Assembly (NCBI GenBank): GCA_015680685.1
Contig: MNCI01004641.1
Location: 1 to 43,527 of the forward strand
Length of the DNA: 43,527 nt
Source of the DNA: Gnetum montanum
Lineage: Eukaryota > Streptophyta > Gnetopsida > Gnetales > Gnetaceae
Direction of reading: 5' to 3'
Positions 10,095-22,232 of this stretch are shown one piece after another. The position numbers and the translations under genes were made by a program. Position 1 is the stretch's first letter. Each line of letters opens with the position of its first letter. Below the pieces are notes generated by a model. That model searched no databases and was not told the DNA's origin. It saw only the letters and a list, made by a program, of their open reading frames with translations.

Positions 10095-11971
10095 ATTTTG
10101 ACTTGGTCTCCTTCTTCCAAGATTTTTTTGTTCCTATGTTCTCATCCTATTAGAGGTCATTGGCTTGGATGACCTCTTAGTGTTATGATCCTGTTTTACC
10201 CACTTTTTCAGTTTTCTTTGAATCGAAACTAAGTATGGTTTTAACATTGTTCCATGAGGATTTGAACATAAAATCCTCCAAATAAATCATCACAAGACAC
10301 ATTTACAATTCCTAAAAAACATCAGGAACCATCTAGATTCATAATTAAACTTATTGACTCAATTCTCCATGACCTCGAAAAATCCTAGAACTAAAATTTT
10401 TCTTAAGTGTTGGAGGTGGTGCAAATCAAAATTTTTCTATGATGTGAATCAAATTTTTTCTATTTTTTTGAGTTTTCATAGATTCTAAATCCTATGAGAT
10501 TCCAACTAGTACATCCTAAGCTTCTTTAGTATCATAGAGTTCAAATTTCACAAATTTGACAATTTGATCCTAGGATCCCTAGTGTTGAAATTTTGATACA
10601 ATGATATGTTAAGTTGGGTTTTCTTCAATACTATAACACAAAATACTGTAAAAAAAATATTCAAGATGCATTTCTAGCTTTCAAATACCTCTAGGCACCA
10701 TTCTAAATCATATTCCAACTTTTTGATATCAATTTTGATAACTCTGGAAAAGCTCCATCAGCATCAACATTGGCATCAACACCAGTATCACAATTATTGG
10801 AACTTTTGAACCTTAGAACAAATACATTTTTATGTATGCCATGAGATCTCAAGGCTAGAATGACTCATTAGTAGTAGTTTTAATGCTCTAGCCTTCTGGA
10901 ATTGGCACTTTTTATAATTTTTCTAAAACTTGAAAAATTGACATTTTTGGCTAAGTATGAGATATTGGAAAAGGTCAAAACTCATCTTATCATATTTGAA
11001 TCATCTCATACACCAAGTTTATAGCATTCCATGGCATTGCATGTCTCTTGCCATCCATGAGAGATCACTACATCTCTTCTTAGGTGCAATTCTAGCTTTC
11101 TAGAAGTTATAATTTTTAGCCTAAAAAGTTACTAAAATTTTTTCTAACTTTGGTACCCGTGCCAACATTCACACTAGCATTAGTGTTACTCTAGCAATGT
11201 TTGCACCCACATTCCAATATTATTAGTATAGCTAGCTAGTACACAACATAATTAGCTAGCATGATTGACTAGTGCACCTCAACACAACCATCTAGCATGA
11301 TCAACATGTGTGACAAGCATTAGTGTTAGATTAGCATCTTTGATGCTACTAATCTCAATACAGCATGATCAATCTTGATGTTCAACATCATCTCCTCATC
11401 TCCCAAGTTCCTCAACATCATCGGTCAAACAAAGCTTGAGAATTTTGTTTTTAGCACTTTTGAAAATTCATGAAAATTTTGCTTAGTGCTAGTGACACTA
11501 ATGCTACATCAACATCAACATCAATGTCACCTTGATGGATTATCATGTTCGCTAAAACTGAAGAGCAGACTTGCTATTTTCAAACTTGATGACAAGTTAC
11601 ACTTAACTCAAAGCTTAATCTTAGCAAGCCTAAGTTAAATTTTGAAACTCTAAGCCTATAAATATAAGTTCAAAGAACAAATTTTGGATTAGATCTTTTG
11701 AGATCTAAGAGTACTTGCCAAATTTTGAAAGATCTAGAGGACAAGTATCTTCCATCATCATAACACCTACATGCTTCGCAATCACATTCAACACCCTTTG
11801 TACCTTTGACAATAACTTTAAAAGATATATTTTTTAGAATTTTGTGTCACTTTTCTAAGTTTGAATTTTTTTTAGTTCTAGTATCAATTATGGAAGCCTT
11901 GGCTAAAACGAACTTCGTTTGGACTATAATTAATTTTGAATCATTCCTACAACTTTTCCATCCATAATTGA
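10095..11971 (+). other. gene-free region, probable LTR remnant with its own short repeats
   Basis: No coding relic is visible. TATAAATATAAG at about 11658 on the plus strand looks like a TATA box. Upstream (10740-11540) a short motif recurs in both orientations: AGCATTAGTGTTA, AGCATTAGTGTTACTC, GACACTAATGCTA, CATCAACACCAGTATCAC. This resembles the U3-motif-then-TATA layout of the recognised LTRs, so it may be a solo or partial plus-oriented LTR. No boundary is convincing. Confidence 0.35.
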
Positions 11972-13337
11972 TGTAGGGATTACACCCCAATAGACTCTGT
12001 TGCACCTAAAAATTTTGGTTACTAGAAAAACCAAAAATCACAGGCACAAAACAATTTTGACCTTGAATCCTTAGGGCCTTCAAGAAAAAGGATCCAAGTG
12101 CCCTGGAAGGTATGGTGAATCATCTAGGAACTTGAAGAATGTAAATGGAGGTAAATGATGAAAATGAAATTGTAGATTTAAATGAAAATAAACACAAAAA
12201 TTAAAACTTGAAATGAATTATGCACAATAAACAAACTCTAAACTTTATTAAAATAGTAAGATGATTAAAGTATAAAGTTCAAAGGAGTACAAATTGTGTG
12301 CTTAAATGCACAAGAAGCTTGCTTGGATGAAGCTTGAACCCTATTAGAGCTAGTAGGTTATGTTCTATAATTAAACTACATAATCCAGGTACTTCCTAGC
12401 TCTAGTCACTAAGAACTCCTTGATAGTTTTCACTTGAATTTGCAACTTTGGTTAATAGTGGTGTAAATGATGGTGTTTGACTCTTATTGCAATGCCACTA
12501 TGTAGAGAGTCTCTAGTGCACGAGTAGATACCAGTTTGTTTTACAAGTCTTGCAAATTCCAAATGGATTAAAGTGCTCAAGGGTACAAAGGTTGTAAGGT
12601 TGCAAAAATGTTTGGAACCTAAATAATGTGTGCAAGTTTGGCTTTTATAGGCTTTAATATTTTTTATTTTAGGTTGCAAATTTTTGTCATGATTGCTAAT
12701 AGATTGGTGTTGTTTTCAGGTGTAACAAGTATTAATTCTTAACTTAGTTATCCATTTGTGGCTAGTTTTGACATCCCAAGACCATCAAAACCACACTAGA
12801 TACTAAAAATAGTAAATGGACTTTTGTTACTACACTAGCTTCACCTCAACTATGCTAGCCTTAGAAAGCTATGCTATTATTATTAAAATTTGTTGGAAAA
12901 TATGGCTACTACGTTGGCGATGTGAAGATTGCTGTGATTTTTGGATGACTACATTGGCCATGTTACAATTGCTAAAAATTGTGATGATTGCACTAGCCAT
13001 TGCTAGGAAAATGGAAAACCCAGCAATTCCAATTCGAGGTATGTACATCTCTAGTGTAGTAAAGGCCATGACCACCATAAAACCCATGAAAATTCCAAAT
13101 TTGATAGTCCCCAAGGTTTTTTTAGCCTTCCTAAACCAAAATATAGATATGACATTACTTTTCCCACTTGGGAAGTGAGGCGGTAACAACTTATAAGGCA
13201 TTTTTGAGCCCCAAAAAGTTAAAATATGCAAGATTGCAACTCATGGGCCACAAGCCTTAAATTTATAATAAAATCTTACCTCAAGTCAGGTGGTGAAGGT
13301 TACAAGTTATAACATGAATTTTCTTAGTGGTGTTTCA
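11972..13337 (-). repeat. 3' LTR of the large gypsy element (family F, copy 2)
   Basis: Minus-oriented: it starts TGAAACACCACTAAG at 13337. U3 contains decayed CTACGTTGGC motifs (12790-13060). The TATA box is CTATAAAA (reverse complement of 12643-12650), the polyA signal AATAAA (reverse complement of 12244-12249), and the end lies near 11972. A purine tract AAAGAGGAGCCAA sits immediately outside 13337, where the polypurine tract belongs. Gypsy integrase lies farther right on the same strand. Homologous copies occur at 190-1707 and 40245-41619. Overlapping 120-codon ORFs on both strands (12816-13231) are chance readings of U3. Confidence 0.75.
12580..12711 (+). repeat. inverted duplication, arm 1 (within F LTR)
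   Basis: The reverse complement of 13882-14013 matches these 132 bases with one mismatch that I can see, at the TATA box (TTTTATAGG against TTTTTTAGG). Such near-identity stands out because LTR pairs here are visibly diverged. This arm is the original, since the other F copies share its context. Confidence 0.85.
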
Positions 13338-14470
13338 TTGGCTCCTCTTTGTTGATGTTTTGAGGATTGACCCAAGAGACATCGATAAAGAACACAAAAC
13401 ACCATTGTAGGTCCATCACCAACATTTCCTCTCTATTTTTGATTCATGCCAAAGAGTTCTTGTGATTATGAGATAAGATTATGATGATATGATATAGAAT
13501 AAAGGTCGTATTTGGCTACTAGGAAATGGTGATGAGGATTAATAATGAGTTCCATATATTGACATCATGGTTATGTTATGGTAGTGACATGTTACATGAT
13601 TGATGAGGTCTTCATGCTTCATGCTTCAAAGTATTCACCACTTAGTAATGTTTTTAAGGAGCTAACATTCCACTCCAAGGATTCTTTACCTAGTAGGCTT
13701 CTTCATTTGCTTGTTTGGAATCATTAGTTCATCTTCTAGTCTTCATTGGCCTCTCAATTTCTTGGTAATTTGTTTCCTCCTTTTTTCTTGTAAGGTGAAA
13801 CCATCATTAGGTCTCATTACCAAAGCTAGGTTTGATTTGATTTTACCATTGAATGAGATGTATTACATTCAACANGCAAAAAACACCAATCTATTAGCAA
13901 TCATGACAAAAATTTGCAACCTAAAATAAAAAATATTAAAGCCTAAAAAAGCCAAACTTGCACACATTATTTAGGTTCCAAACATTTTTGCAACCTTACA
14001 ACCTTTGTACCCTATAAAGTTGTGGCATTGAGTTCTAAGAGAAATAATGACAAGAATTATGAAGCAAGCACTCTTGGTATGATAGGACAAGCTCATTTAA
14101 TCTTATGCATCAAGGTCATTTGATAACTTGTCGTCATAATGAGTTATACCTTTTTGATGACTCCAAGCTTCATCTTGCAAGCATGATTCCAAGAGAACAA
14201 AAAAACAAGACAAAGAAAACATGTTGTTAAAAAATCATGCATAAGGCTATATGGAAGGACTAGCAAATCAAGACACTATAGGCCTAGAACGTCACACCCA
14301 AAAGGGATATGTATCTTGCATTACAAATGTTATAGAGTTTAACAATCCACTTATTGTGAAAAAGGAGATAGAGAAAAGAATTTTGGCTTATTTGTTATTG
14401 GTCACTATGATCATGGATGTTGTTAGTACCTACAAAGAAAACATGTTAGATGTAATAGGGTTTTAGATAG
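13338..14470 (-). other. 3' untranslated region of the large gypsy element
   Basis: No gene is supported between the integrase end and the 3' LTR. It contains the polypurine-like tract next to 13337, an undetermined base at 13875 and the second arm of the inverted duplication. Small plus-strand ORFs (13711-13929, 14251-14466) resemble nothing. Confidence 0.5.
13882..14013 (-). repeat. inverted duplication, arm 2
   Basis: Reverse-complement copy of 12580-12711. Its left edge lies six bases from the undetermined base at 13875, and the similarity stops cleanly at both ends. It is either a recent inverted transfer of part of the LTR or a fold-back or assembly artefact. Confidence 0.8.
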
Positions 14471-15650
14471 GAATGATTGACTAGATGGGCAACTCATTCC
14501 CATCCATGTTTACCACTTTGAAGGCTCCATTGACATAGGCCTTTATAATCAAGAAAAGCCCTTTCTAGTTGGCTAAGAACTTGTTTTCATTCTCACAAAA
14601 AACCTTGAGAACCATGTCTTCCTTCTTGATCTTTCATTTATTTACGTCGTGGTAGTGTTGTTGCTTCTACCTCTCCTAATATCACTTAATGTGATCAAGC
14701 ATCCATACTCATTGCTCTACCACGGAGTCTAAGTCAATGATATGAAACTCCTTATTCTATTCATCATTAATGAGGTCTGATTGATCCATCCTTAATGATG
14801 GAACTTGCAATTCAAGGGGCAAAATAACTTCAAAACCATAGACTAAGCTATATTGGGTTACACTAGTTGCAGTTCGATAGGTTGTTTGATTGGTCCAAAG
14901 TGCATGAATAAGCCTCTCATGCCACTTGCATCTGCTATTGTTTAGCATCTTTTTTAGGAAGTTTATGATGGCCTTGTTGCTAGCTTTAGCTTGTCCATTG
15001 GCTTATGAATAGTATGGTAATGAAAAGGAATGCTTAATGCCTAGGTCTTGGAAAAAGGTTTACATTTCTTAGCTACTAAATCATGGTCCATTATTTGTGA
15101 CTATGGTCATAGGTATGTTGAAATAGTATACTATGTTATCAATTATGAATCTACAAACTTGTTAAGATGTTATATTCCTTAAGAAAATAACTTCAATCCA
15201 CTTTATGAAGTATTTAGTTGCAGTGATGATAAAGCTATGCCATACAAAAAAATTAGGCATTATAGGTCCAATGATGTCTAATCCCCACCATTGAAACAAC
15301 CAAGTTATCTAAGTAGTATGCAACTCAGTTGGTGACTCGTGTATTAGGTTTCTATGTCATTAACAAGTATCAAAATTTTTGATCTTCTACAAGTAATCTC
15401 TTTCCATATAGGGCTAGTAATAGCCTAGTCATCTAAGTTTAGTAACCATGGCTCTAGGTCCTATATGTCCCCTGCATATGCCCTCATGAACTTACTAAAG
15501 GATTGTGTAGGCTTCAATTTTACCTAAGCATACTAATAATATGCCCATCATAGGACCATCAACATAATGTGTTTATCACCTATGATGACATTCTGCTTTG
15601 ATCTTTATGTACAACATCCTTTTAAGAAGTAGTTATGTCCTATGAAGATT
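14470..15650 (-). pseudogene. Ty3/gypsy integrase, degenerate
   Basis: Reading down the minus strand: a zinc-binding region (VHEGICRGHIGPRAMVTKLR, LGYYxPYMERD, KNFDTC), the core start WWGLDIIGPIMP with the first Asp, TIVTNNGPxFSS where the second Asp is now Asn, and ANGQAKASNKAI, which in intact copies reads QAExxNK. Next come KWHERLIHALWTNQTTYRTA and YSLVYGFEVILPLE (14757-14948), and a C-terminal barrel ending LKVFCENENK... VVNMDGNELPI near 14475. Both the Asn substitution and the stops exclude activity. It would integrate the element's cDNA. Confidence 0.88.
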
Positions 15651-15699
15651 CACCATGCATAAAAGTTAATATTGTCATACCACTCCTTTTGAGGAGCAA

Positions 15700-16600
15700 T
15701 ACTAATAGAAACTATGGAGTTATCCTTAGTGTTTTATGTGATGGGAATAGCATAGTTCATGATTAATGAAGGTAACTTGCTAAACACATTTGGCATCATG
15801 CTGAGGGCCAGAGTTGCAATGGCATTGACTAATGTGTTTTTGGTTTGGGGTATATGTTGGATACCAACCTCTATAAATTGTTGCATTAGTCTCTTTTCTA
15901 TGTCATAGTAAGGTTGCAAATGTTTGGCTTTGCATACATAAACCCTTGTTACTTAGTTAACCACAAGTTGTGAATCACCTTTAATCATTAGATGTTTGAT
16001 TCCTAGGTCATGAGCTATCATCATTTTCCTGATCAATCCTTCATACTCAGCCATATTTTTGGTACATGGGAATTGAAAATGGTAAGAAAAGGGTTAGACT
16101 TCACTAGAAGGAAAGGTTATGTTGGTAGTAGTAATGGTCCCATAGGTAATTGAAGCTCTATCAAAAATTCATAATTGCCTCATAGCCATTGATTATGTTA
16201 ATAACAATGTTGACATGCTCATTGGAGAACTTAGGATTAATGACTATATGGTCTTCTATCAGGAAAATGGTTAGTTATGTGGCTATGGCTTAATCATTCA
16301 TTAAGGCTTGGGAGATACAATGTACATTAAACTCTGATGTTATGGCTTTCTCATGGGCTATACAACTACTTTCATAGATATTGGTCTTTATGGCTCTAAG
16401 CACATTATCCTTGAAAATGATGTTGACTTGGCTTCTAAAGAGGTAGTGTCTCCACTTCTTCAATGAGAAGACTATGCTAGACAATACTTCTCCACTTTGG
16501 TGTATCAAGTTTCATAGGTAATCATTAGATGGCTTAGGTAGTATACAAATAACTCTATGCCATCATCCCATTTCTAATAGAGTAGAGATGCAATGGATGT
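15700..16600 (-). pseudogene. Two tandem RNase H-like domains of gypsy pol (Tat-type arrangement), degenerate
   Basis: The first domain (about 16290-16600) reads MIHQSGEVLSSIVFSLKKWR then HYLFRSQVNIIFKDN, the usual Ty3/gypsy RNase H tail. The second (15734-16160) reads CTKNMAEYEGLIRKMMIAHD, LGIKHLMIKGDSQLVV, YYDIEKRLMQQF and HIPQTKNTLVNAIATLA. These are hallmarks of the additional archaeal-type RNase H carried by Tat-lineage plant elements, with Glu of NMAEYE and Asp of GDSQLV retained. RNase H removes RNA from RNA-DNA hybrids during reverse transcription. Stops are present. Confidence 0.8.
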
Positions 16601-17960
16601 GTTAGAGATCGTAAGGTAGACGTAAAAATATTTATCTTTTTGTGGTGGATAGACCACGGGTAGTTATGCCAACTCTTGCTTATGGTTTTCAAAGGCTTCT
16701 TGGCAATGAGCCATTCACTCATAGCAAACTCCTTTCTTAAGCAAGTGTTGTATAGGTTGTAACTTATCTATAAGCCTAGCGATGAACCTATAAATAAATT
16801 ACAATCTACCTTGTAATCCTTGAAGCTCCTTAAGATTAGTTGATCCTACCAAGTTTGATATATCGTTAACCTTATCACGATCAACACATATTCCCACTTT
16901 GAATACTACAAAGCCAAGCATCTTACTAGCTTTGGTAATAAAGACACACTTCTTAGGATTAAGCCTAAGATCATATTTGAGACATCGTTTTAGCACAAGG
17001 TCAAGTTCGTGCACATGGTCATTGGACATTTTAAACTTAATGACTATATATAATCACTAAAGATATACATCATTGCCCACTGATAAGTGGCTCCTATGTT
17101 CTTTAGACCAAAGGGCATTATGGTGTAACAAAAGATGACCCAAGGGGTCATGAAGATCATATATAGTTCATGTTCTAGGTTAATCCTAACTTGGTTGTAT
17201 CTTGAAAACCAATCCATGAAGGATAATCAAGCATGTCCAATAGTAGTATTGATAAGTTGGTCAATACCAGGTAAAAGGAAATCATCCTTGATGGTTGCCT
17301 TACTCAAGTCTTAGAAATTGATATAGATACATATGTTCCCATTTTTCTTATAGACTACCACTATGTTGGATACCCATTCTGCATAATCAACTACTCTAAT
17401 AAAACCTACCTAGTAGAGCTTTGTGCTTTCATCATAGACTACTAATGCAAAATCTAGTATAATCTTATAAACTTTTTGCTTAACTGGCTTGACACTATGA
17501 TTGAGTATGATGTTATGTTGCACTAGGTGTGGATCAAGACCTAGCATATCTTCATATGACTAGGCAAAGACCTTAATATTGTCTTGGAGGAGGTTGGTAA
17601 TGTCTTGAACCTATTGATATTCTAGTGAGGAAGTTAGTTTTAGTATTTTCTCCATACCACTATGGGTCCTAACAGGAACCTTAACTAAAGAGTCTTTGGT
17701 AATGTCACTAGCCTCAAGGTCAAGGGTTTTGACTAGCTTTTCAGGCCATTCTAAAGGTTTCTCTATAGAGGCTATGTGGTCGACAAGATCTTCAAGCTCA
17801 AGATTTAGGCAATGAAGATCAATAAATCATTCAACATTCCTATCGGATTTACTTAGGCTCAAAGGCAAACTAATTTGCTCCTAGGTGTCCATACTCCAAT
17901 CTGACATGTCAATTATAACCACATTAAGTAGCACCTAGTGAATAAAATGAGTAAACAGTA
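16600..17960 (-). pseudogene. Ty3/gypsy reverse transcriptase, degenerate
   Basis: Minus-strand reading: an acidic linker (SLSLSKSDRNVE, LEDLVDHIASIEKPLEWPEK), VQHNIILNHSVKPVKQKVYK at the RT start, WVSNIVVVYKKNGNICIYIN, DDFLLPGIDQLINT, FMDWFSRYNQVRI, WVIFCYTIMPFGLKNIGATY, then LRLNPKKCVF, KMLGFVVFKVGICVDRDKV and TNLKELQGLQGRL (16799-17029). The catalytic YxDD box is not intact: the region after GATYQ runs MMYIFSDYI into a stop. Sequence homology to gypsy ends near 17960, where region G begins; the matching protease is 16 kb away. Confidence 0.9.
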
Positions 17961-18880
17961 CCAAAATAATGTAAAATACTTTAGTAATAATGCATGGATA
18001 TGCCAAAACATATTACATCGATGGTCTGGAAAGGTTTAAACAAAGCCACTAAGGTTATAAGAGGTAGGTGAAACAAATGGGATGAAGCATAAGCCAGATA
18101 AGGTCAAAGATGATAGAATGGAGCTAAATGAAGGCCAAATGATTATCACACTCCATTCAATAATGTTGTTTAAGAGAAAAACATGGTCAATAGAGAGCAT
18201 ATAAGGGGATTTAAGGTGGATAAGGTGCATTGAAGGCTAAAAAGCATGAAATGAGACTAAATAAGCACCAAATGATGGTCAACTAGGATTAAGTAATAAC
18301 CAAGTGATGGTTGAGCCCCATCAAATGATGTCAAACAAGGCTAAATCCTGGTCAACTAAGGTAACAAAAGAGAAGGTCAACCAAATAAGGTAAAAAAATG
18401 CTAACTAGTATGAAATAAAGACCAAATGATACCCAAATGATGATCAAATAATAGTCAAATCCTATCAAATGACATAGAACAAGGTCATATCAAGGTGAAA
18501 CAACATGGACTAATGTCAAGTCATGTCAATTAAGGTTAAATGGTGCTAAATGATATAAAAATTTGGTGGGACAAGGCCTAAATGATGATAAAATGATAAA
18601 AATTAAACCAAATGATTAATCAATGAAGACCAACAATGCTTAACAAGGTTAAAATTAGTTGTAACACCATGCAACAAGGCCAAAAAAGTTAGGGTGGAAA
18701 ACATGTGGTAAAAAATGGTCAACACTAGTTAATTAAGATTGGATTTTACCAATTTTAGGCCTAAGTGGGCCATAGTTGAGGTCTACAAGGTTAATGGGGG
18801 AGTTTGGGCACTTGGTGTGGCCTTTTTAACGTAGTTTGAAGTAAAAAGTGAAGCTCTTTCTTCTAACTATGTTGGAGCTT
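17961..18880. repeat. left part of region G with irregular AAATGATG repeats
   Basis: From about 18230 to 18700 short words such as CAAATGATG, GGTCAAATGATG and AAGGTTAAATG recur without a fixed period. One copy of the 33-bp unit otherwise found in the array at 33549 occurs at about 18749-18781 (CCAATTTTAGGCCTAAGTGG), tying this stretch to the far end of region G. No coding relic seen. The left edge may be TGTAAAATAC near 17967, preceded by AATAA, which would pair with AATAA after GCATGCA near 33978; this is AT-rich and unproven. Confidence 0.4.
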
Positions 18881-20580
18881 AGTTGGGACTACGTTGGCCA
18901 ATGTAGTTGGGATATGCTCTAGCATTTGTTAGCATGTCATTTTTAAGGTTCTTTATGCTCATTTTTTTGGGTCTTAATGGTCTGTATGGATGGTCTAGTG
19001 GACTAGGGTTGGAGATTGATGAATTTTGGCATTTTTTTGACTTCTTGGAAGTCACAAATGATGTCAAGATTGCAAACTAGACTAGGACTATGCTAGCCAA
19101 CATAGTCTCAATGTAGTCACATTATAAAAATGGATTTGTGATGTCTCAGTATTGAAATTAGTTTTCCATCAGCTTCCTAGGGTAATGTAGGATCTTGGAA
19201 AGCCTAAATTGGTCATTTGGAGGTCTAAACAAGCTATTGCATGTGACGTTTTGGCACCAAAACCTTATGACTACGCTGGCCAACATAGTTGGGAGTGGTT
19301 TTAGTATAGTTGGATCAAAATTTGAACATTTCATGGTCAAAATAAGGCCAAACTATAGCTCACTTTAGGGTTTCAAGGTTCTAGACTTCCCGAATCAAGT
19401 TTTAGTCCATTTTGAGTATTATGGTATTAGTACAATTATCCTAGAGTAAGAACTACAATAGGACTATGCTGGCCAACATAGTCTTGGTCTACCCCAATGT
19501 AGTTTCACATGATTCTTGGCTTTTTGTTGGTTTTTTTGGTCAATTGGCAAAGTTCTTGGGTTCTTGGGATTACTCATGTTCATAGCTAGCATTTAGACTC
19601 AAAATGGTAAGTTTTGATGATCATTTGAGTGTAGATATGGTCATACATGCCTAGACTACATTGACTCAAAATGGAGTGTATGATACATTTTGATAATTTT
19701 TGACTTAGTTTGTAAGGTTTAGTGGTCCTTGGAGCCTCCTGTAGGGTTCTGAGGTTGAGGTGATGCACTAGGAAGTTGATTCAACATGTTCATAACCTAT
19801 TTTAGGATTCTTAAAGGTGTACTACACTAGGACTATGGTGGCCAATGTAGGCCTAGGCTTTCCTAATGTTGTTTGAAATCTTAGGTGTGTTTCAACTAGC
19901 TTTGGTTCCAATGCTTGGTAGTTTAAAGTCATCAAAGGTCTTTGGGAATGTGTGAAGGCCAAGATGTGTTAATTAGAAGGTTGTTTATGGCTTTTGATAA
20001 TCAACCCTCACCCAACTATGATGGGGCTACACTGGTTAGCATAGTTGGGGTCATTCCTAGCATAGTGACAAGATGGGAGTAGGGCTTATCTTGGTTTTTC
20101 TAGGCTATTTTGCATTCATGCTTACCAGAGATTTTGAAAAGGTATGGACTTCAAAGTGTATCATTATAAATGTTATTTTTGGCTCTAGGTTTTTATCCCT
20201 ATCCAAATGTAATAGGACTATGCTAGCCAACATAGTTGGGGTAGGATTTGACTTATTTTTTATTAGTTTTTTGACATTTTAAGGCTACCAAAGATTACAG
20301 GAGGATGTAATGGTTGAGAAATATTAGTTCGAAGGTCACTTGGAACATTTAGTGGTCGTATCCTTGTCAACTAGCATAGTTGAGGATAGGGTTCAGTATA
20401 GTTGGTACAAGATAGATGATTTGAGCATTCTTTTGACTAGCTTTGTGAAGTTCCAAAGTTGCTAGAGTCTCTAGCTACGGTTTGAGGCATTGTGTGGATA
20501 TTCCAGAGTCAATCAAGAGTTTGGTTAATGGTGAAAGATACCATCCCACTTGGAACTATGCTATTTAGCATAGTCAGGGT
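18880..20580. repeat. ~190-bp repeats centred on a 20-bp palindrome
   Basis: At least nine copies of a motif close to ACTACGTTGGCCAACGTAGT occur at 18888, 19087, 19270, 19463, 19832, 20026, 20217, about 20361 and 20555, with an eroded copy near 19652. Spacing is mostly 183-199 bases. Examples: ACTACGTTGGCCAATGTAGT, ACTACGCTGGCCAACATAGT, ACTATGCTAGCCAACATAGT. Many differences are CG to TG or CA. DNA between the cores is far less conserved. The same half-motif recurs in U3 of the F LTRs. Small ORFs here are chance. Confidence 0.8.
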
Positions 20581-21123
20581 TCTAGATACTGTAGTTATCC
20601 AAAATAAAAAGTTTCAATGTGCATTTTGGCCTTCCTCATTATTCAGTATCCTTCAATGTCAACATCCAGATATCAATTTTGGGCATAGAATTCTTTAGAT
20701 TCAATCATGCATAGATGAGTAGCTAAGAGGTAGTTTCTGGAAATATTTTAGGTTTAGAAGCCATTCCAAGGCCTTTAGAGGCTTAAACCCTAGTGCAGTT
20801 GTTATGAAGAAGCCTAAATCTGAGTGTGTTGGGATTTTTATTGGCTTGTTAAAGAGGCACCTAGTGAGATCCACCTCAAATTTAAATTGTTAAACAAACT
20901 GATTTTTCACTAACCCAACATAGTCCTACCTTCTAATTGTGATCATGGATTTAGGTGGGAGTTGTGTGAGTGTTTTCAGAAAATGAAGGTTTTGGTGATT
21001 AATGAATAAGTTTAGGAGTGATTTCCACATTATAGTTTTGCAAAATCAAACTTCTCACACCACCTCCAATCTATAGCGCATAGCATCAAAGCTTTTAACT
21101 TGTTCCTAGCTTTAACTACACCT
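20581..21123 (+). other. region G leader, no gene seen
   Basis: Unique-looking AT-rich DNA between the palindrome repeats and the copia-like insertion. If the insertion is removed, this joins 27630 and leads within about 110 bases to the ATG at 27735, so it may be the promoter or leader of the multi-exon gene. The last five bases, CACCT, are the target duplication. Confidence 0.45.
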
Positions 21124-22232
21124 TGAGAATTGAGAACTTAGAAGGAAGGGTTGAATAAGTTCCCTAACTTGCAATTAAACTTATCATACAAAACACACCA
21201 AAAATTACATTGTTCCCCAACTTGGGTAGTCCATACTCAAAGGGTAGATTCCTTACACACCTCCAAACTTTGTTTCTTCCAAAATGTGGTTTAGAAGGCA
21301 CAACAAGCTTTTAAATTACTAAACTCTACACCAAAGTGTTTCATTGCTACAAAACCACTCAACCCCACAAGGTTCCAATAAGCTCAAAATGTGGTTTCAA
21401 GGATCCCATGACCTTTACAAAATTGAGCTCAACTCCACAGTATTTTGACACTACAAAATCACTCAATCTTGCAGCATCCCAATAAGCTCAATATGGATGC
21501 CTTCTCACAAGAAGTACATCAACCCTACAAGGTAACAAAGAAAGAGAAAGAAAAATAAGAAATGAGTGTAACTCAAATTACAAGTCCTTGTACTTTGAAG
21601 AACAATACTATAAATAATCAGTCAAATGATATGACAATGAGGTACAAAAGTACAACAACATAAAATAGGCAATGAGGTACAAAAGTACAACAACATAGAA
21701 TAGACAATGATAGCTTTGATGTTGACATTACTTTCATAATTACAAATAATTTTATGTCTTCTTATAGCTTTAGAGTTTCTAAAAACACCTTGGAGTTATG
21801 CAAAAACTACCCAACGATCAGTATAGACATCTCCTTCAAAGTTGAAATATCTACATGAGTTCATCCATAATTTTGGAGAGACATCTCCTTGAAGAATGGG
21901 ACATCTCTTAAGAGACATCTACTTTGCAACGGAGAAATCTTCTCAAAAAGGTAGACATCTCTTCAAGTTTTGATTCCTTGAATTTTGAGGATTCCTTCCA
22001 TCAATTTTCCTTCTCATGAAATCTTGAAGCTTCTTCATTTAACTTGTAGCCTTTAGTTTCTTTCATACAAGTTCATGCTCTCATCTTGCATATGTAGTCT
22101 TCAGTTTGATACATCATTGTAGATTTCATTTCCTTGAGTTTCATTCATCGCTTGCAAGATTAACACACTAACACACACACAAAACTATGTTATCCATTTT
22201 TCTTAAGGTTTTGACATATCAAAAGGTAAATA
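21124..22232 (-). repeat. 3' LTR (B) of the non-autonomous copia element
   Basis: On the plus strand it runs from TGAGAATTGAGAACTTAG to AAAAGGTAAATA, homologous to LTR C throughout. It differs by a ~36-bp tandem duplication at 21640-21712 (unit containing GGTACAAAAGTACAACAACA), present once in LTR C. The motif cluster is at 21825-21965. Confidence 0.85.
21825..21965. promoter_or_regulatory. AGACGTCT-type motif cluster in LTR B
   Basis: Four exact AGACATCT sites plus GGACATCT and eroded sites. All exact sites are in the CA state, while aligned sites in LTR C are mostly TG, and one is still CG. Confidence 0.6.

Noticed and set aside
12816-13231. Two overlapping 120-codon ORFs on opposite strands
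   Set aside because: Both lie in U3 of an F LTR, mirror each other, show no family features and are not conserved as frames in copies 1 and 4.
18230-18700. CRISPR-like or satellite array from recurring AAATGATG words
   Set aside because: No fixed period or constant repeat length, and the sequence is plant DNA.
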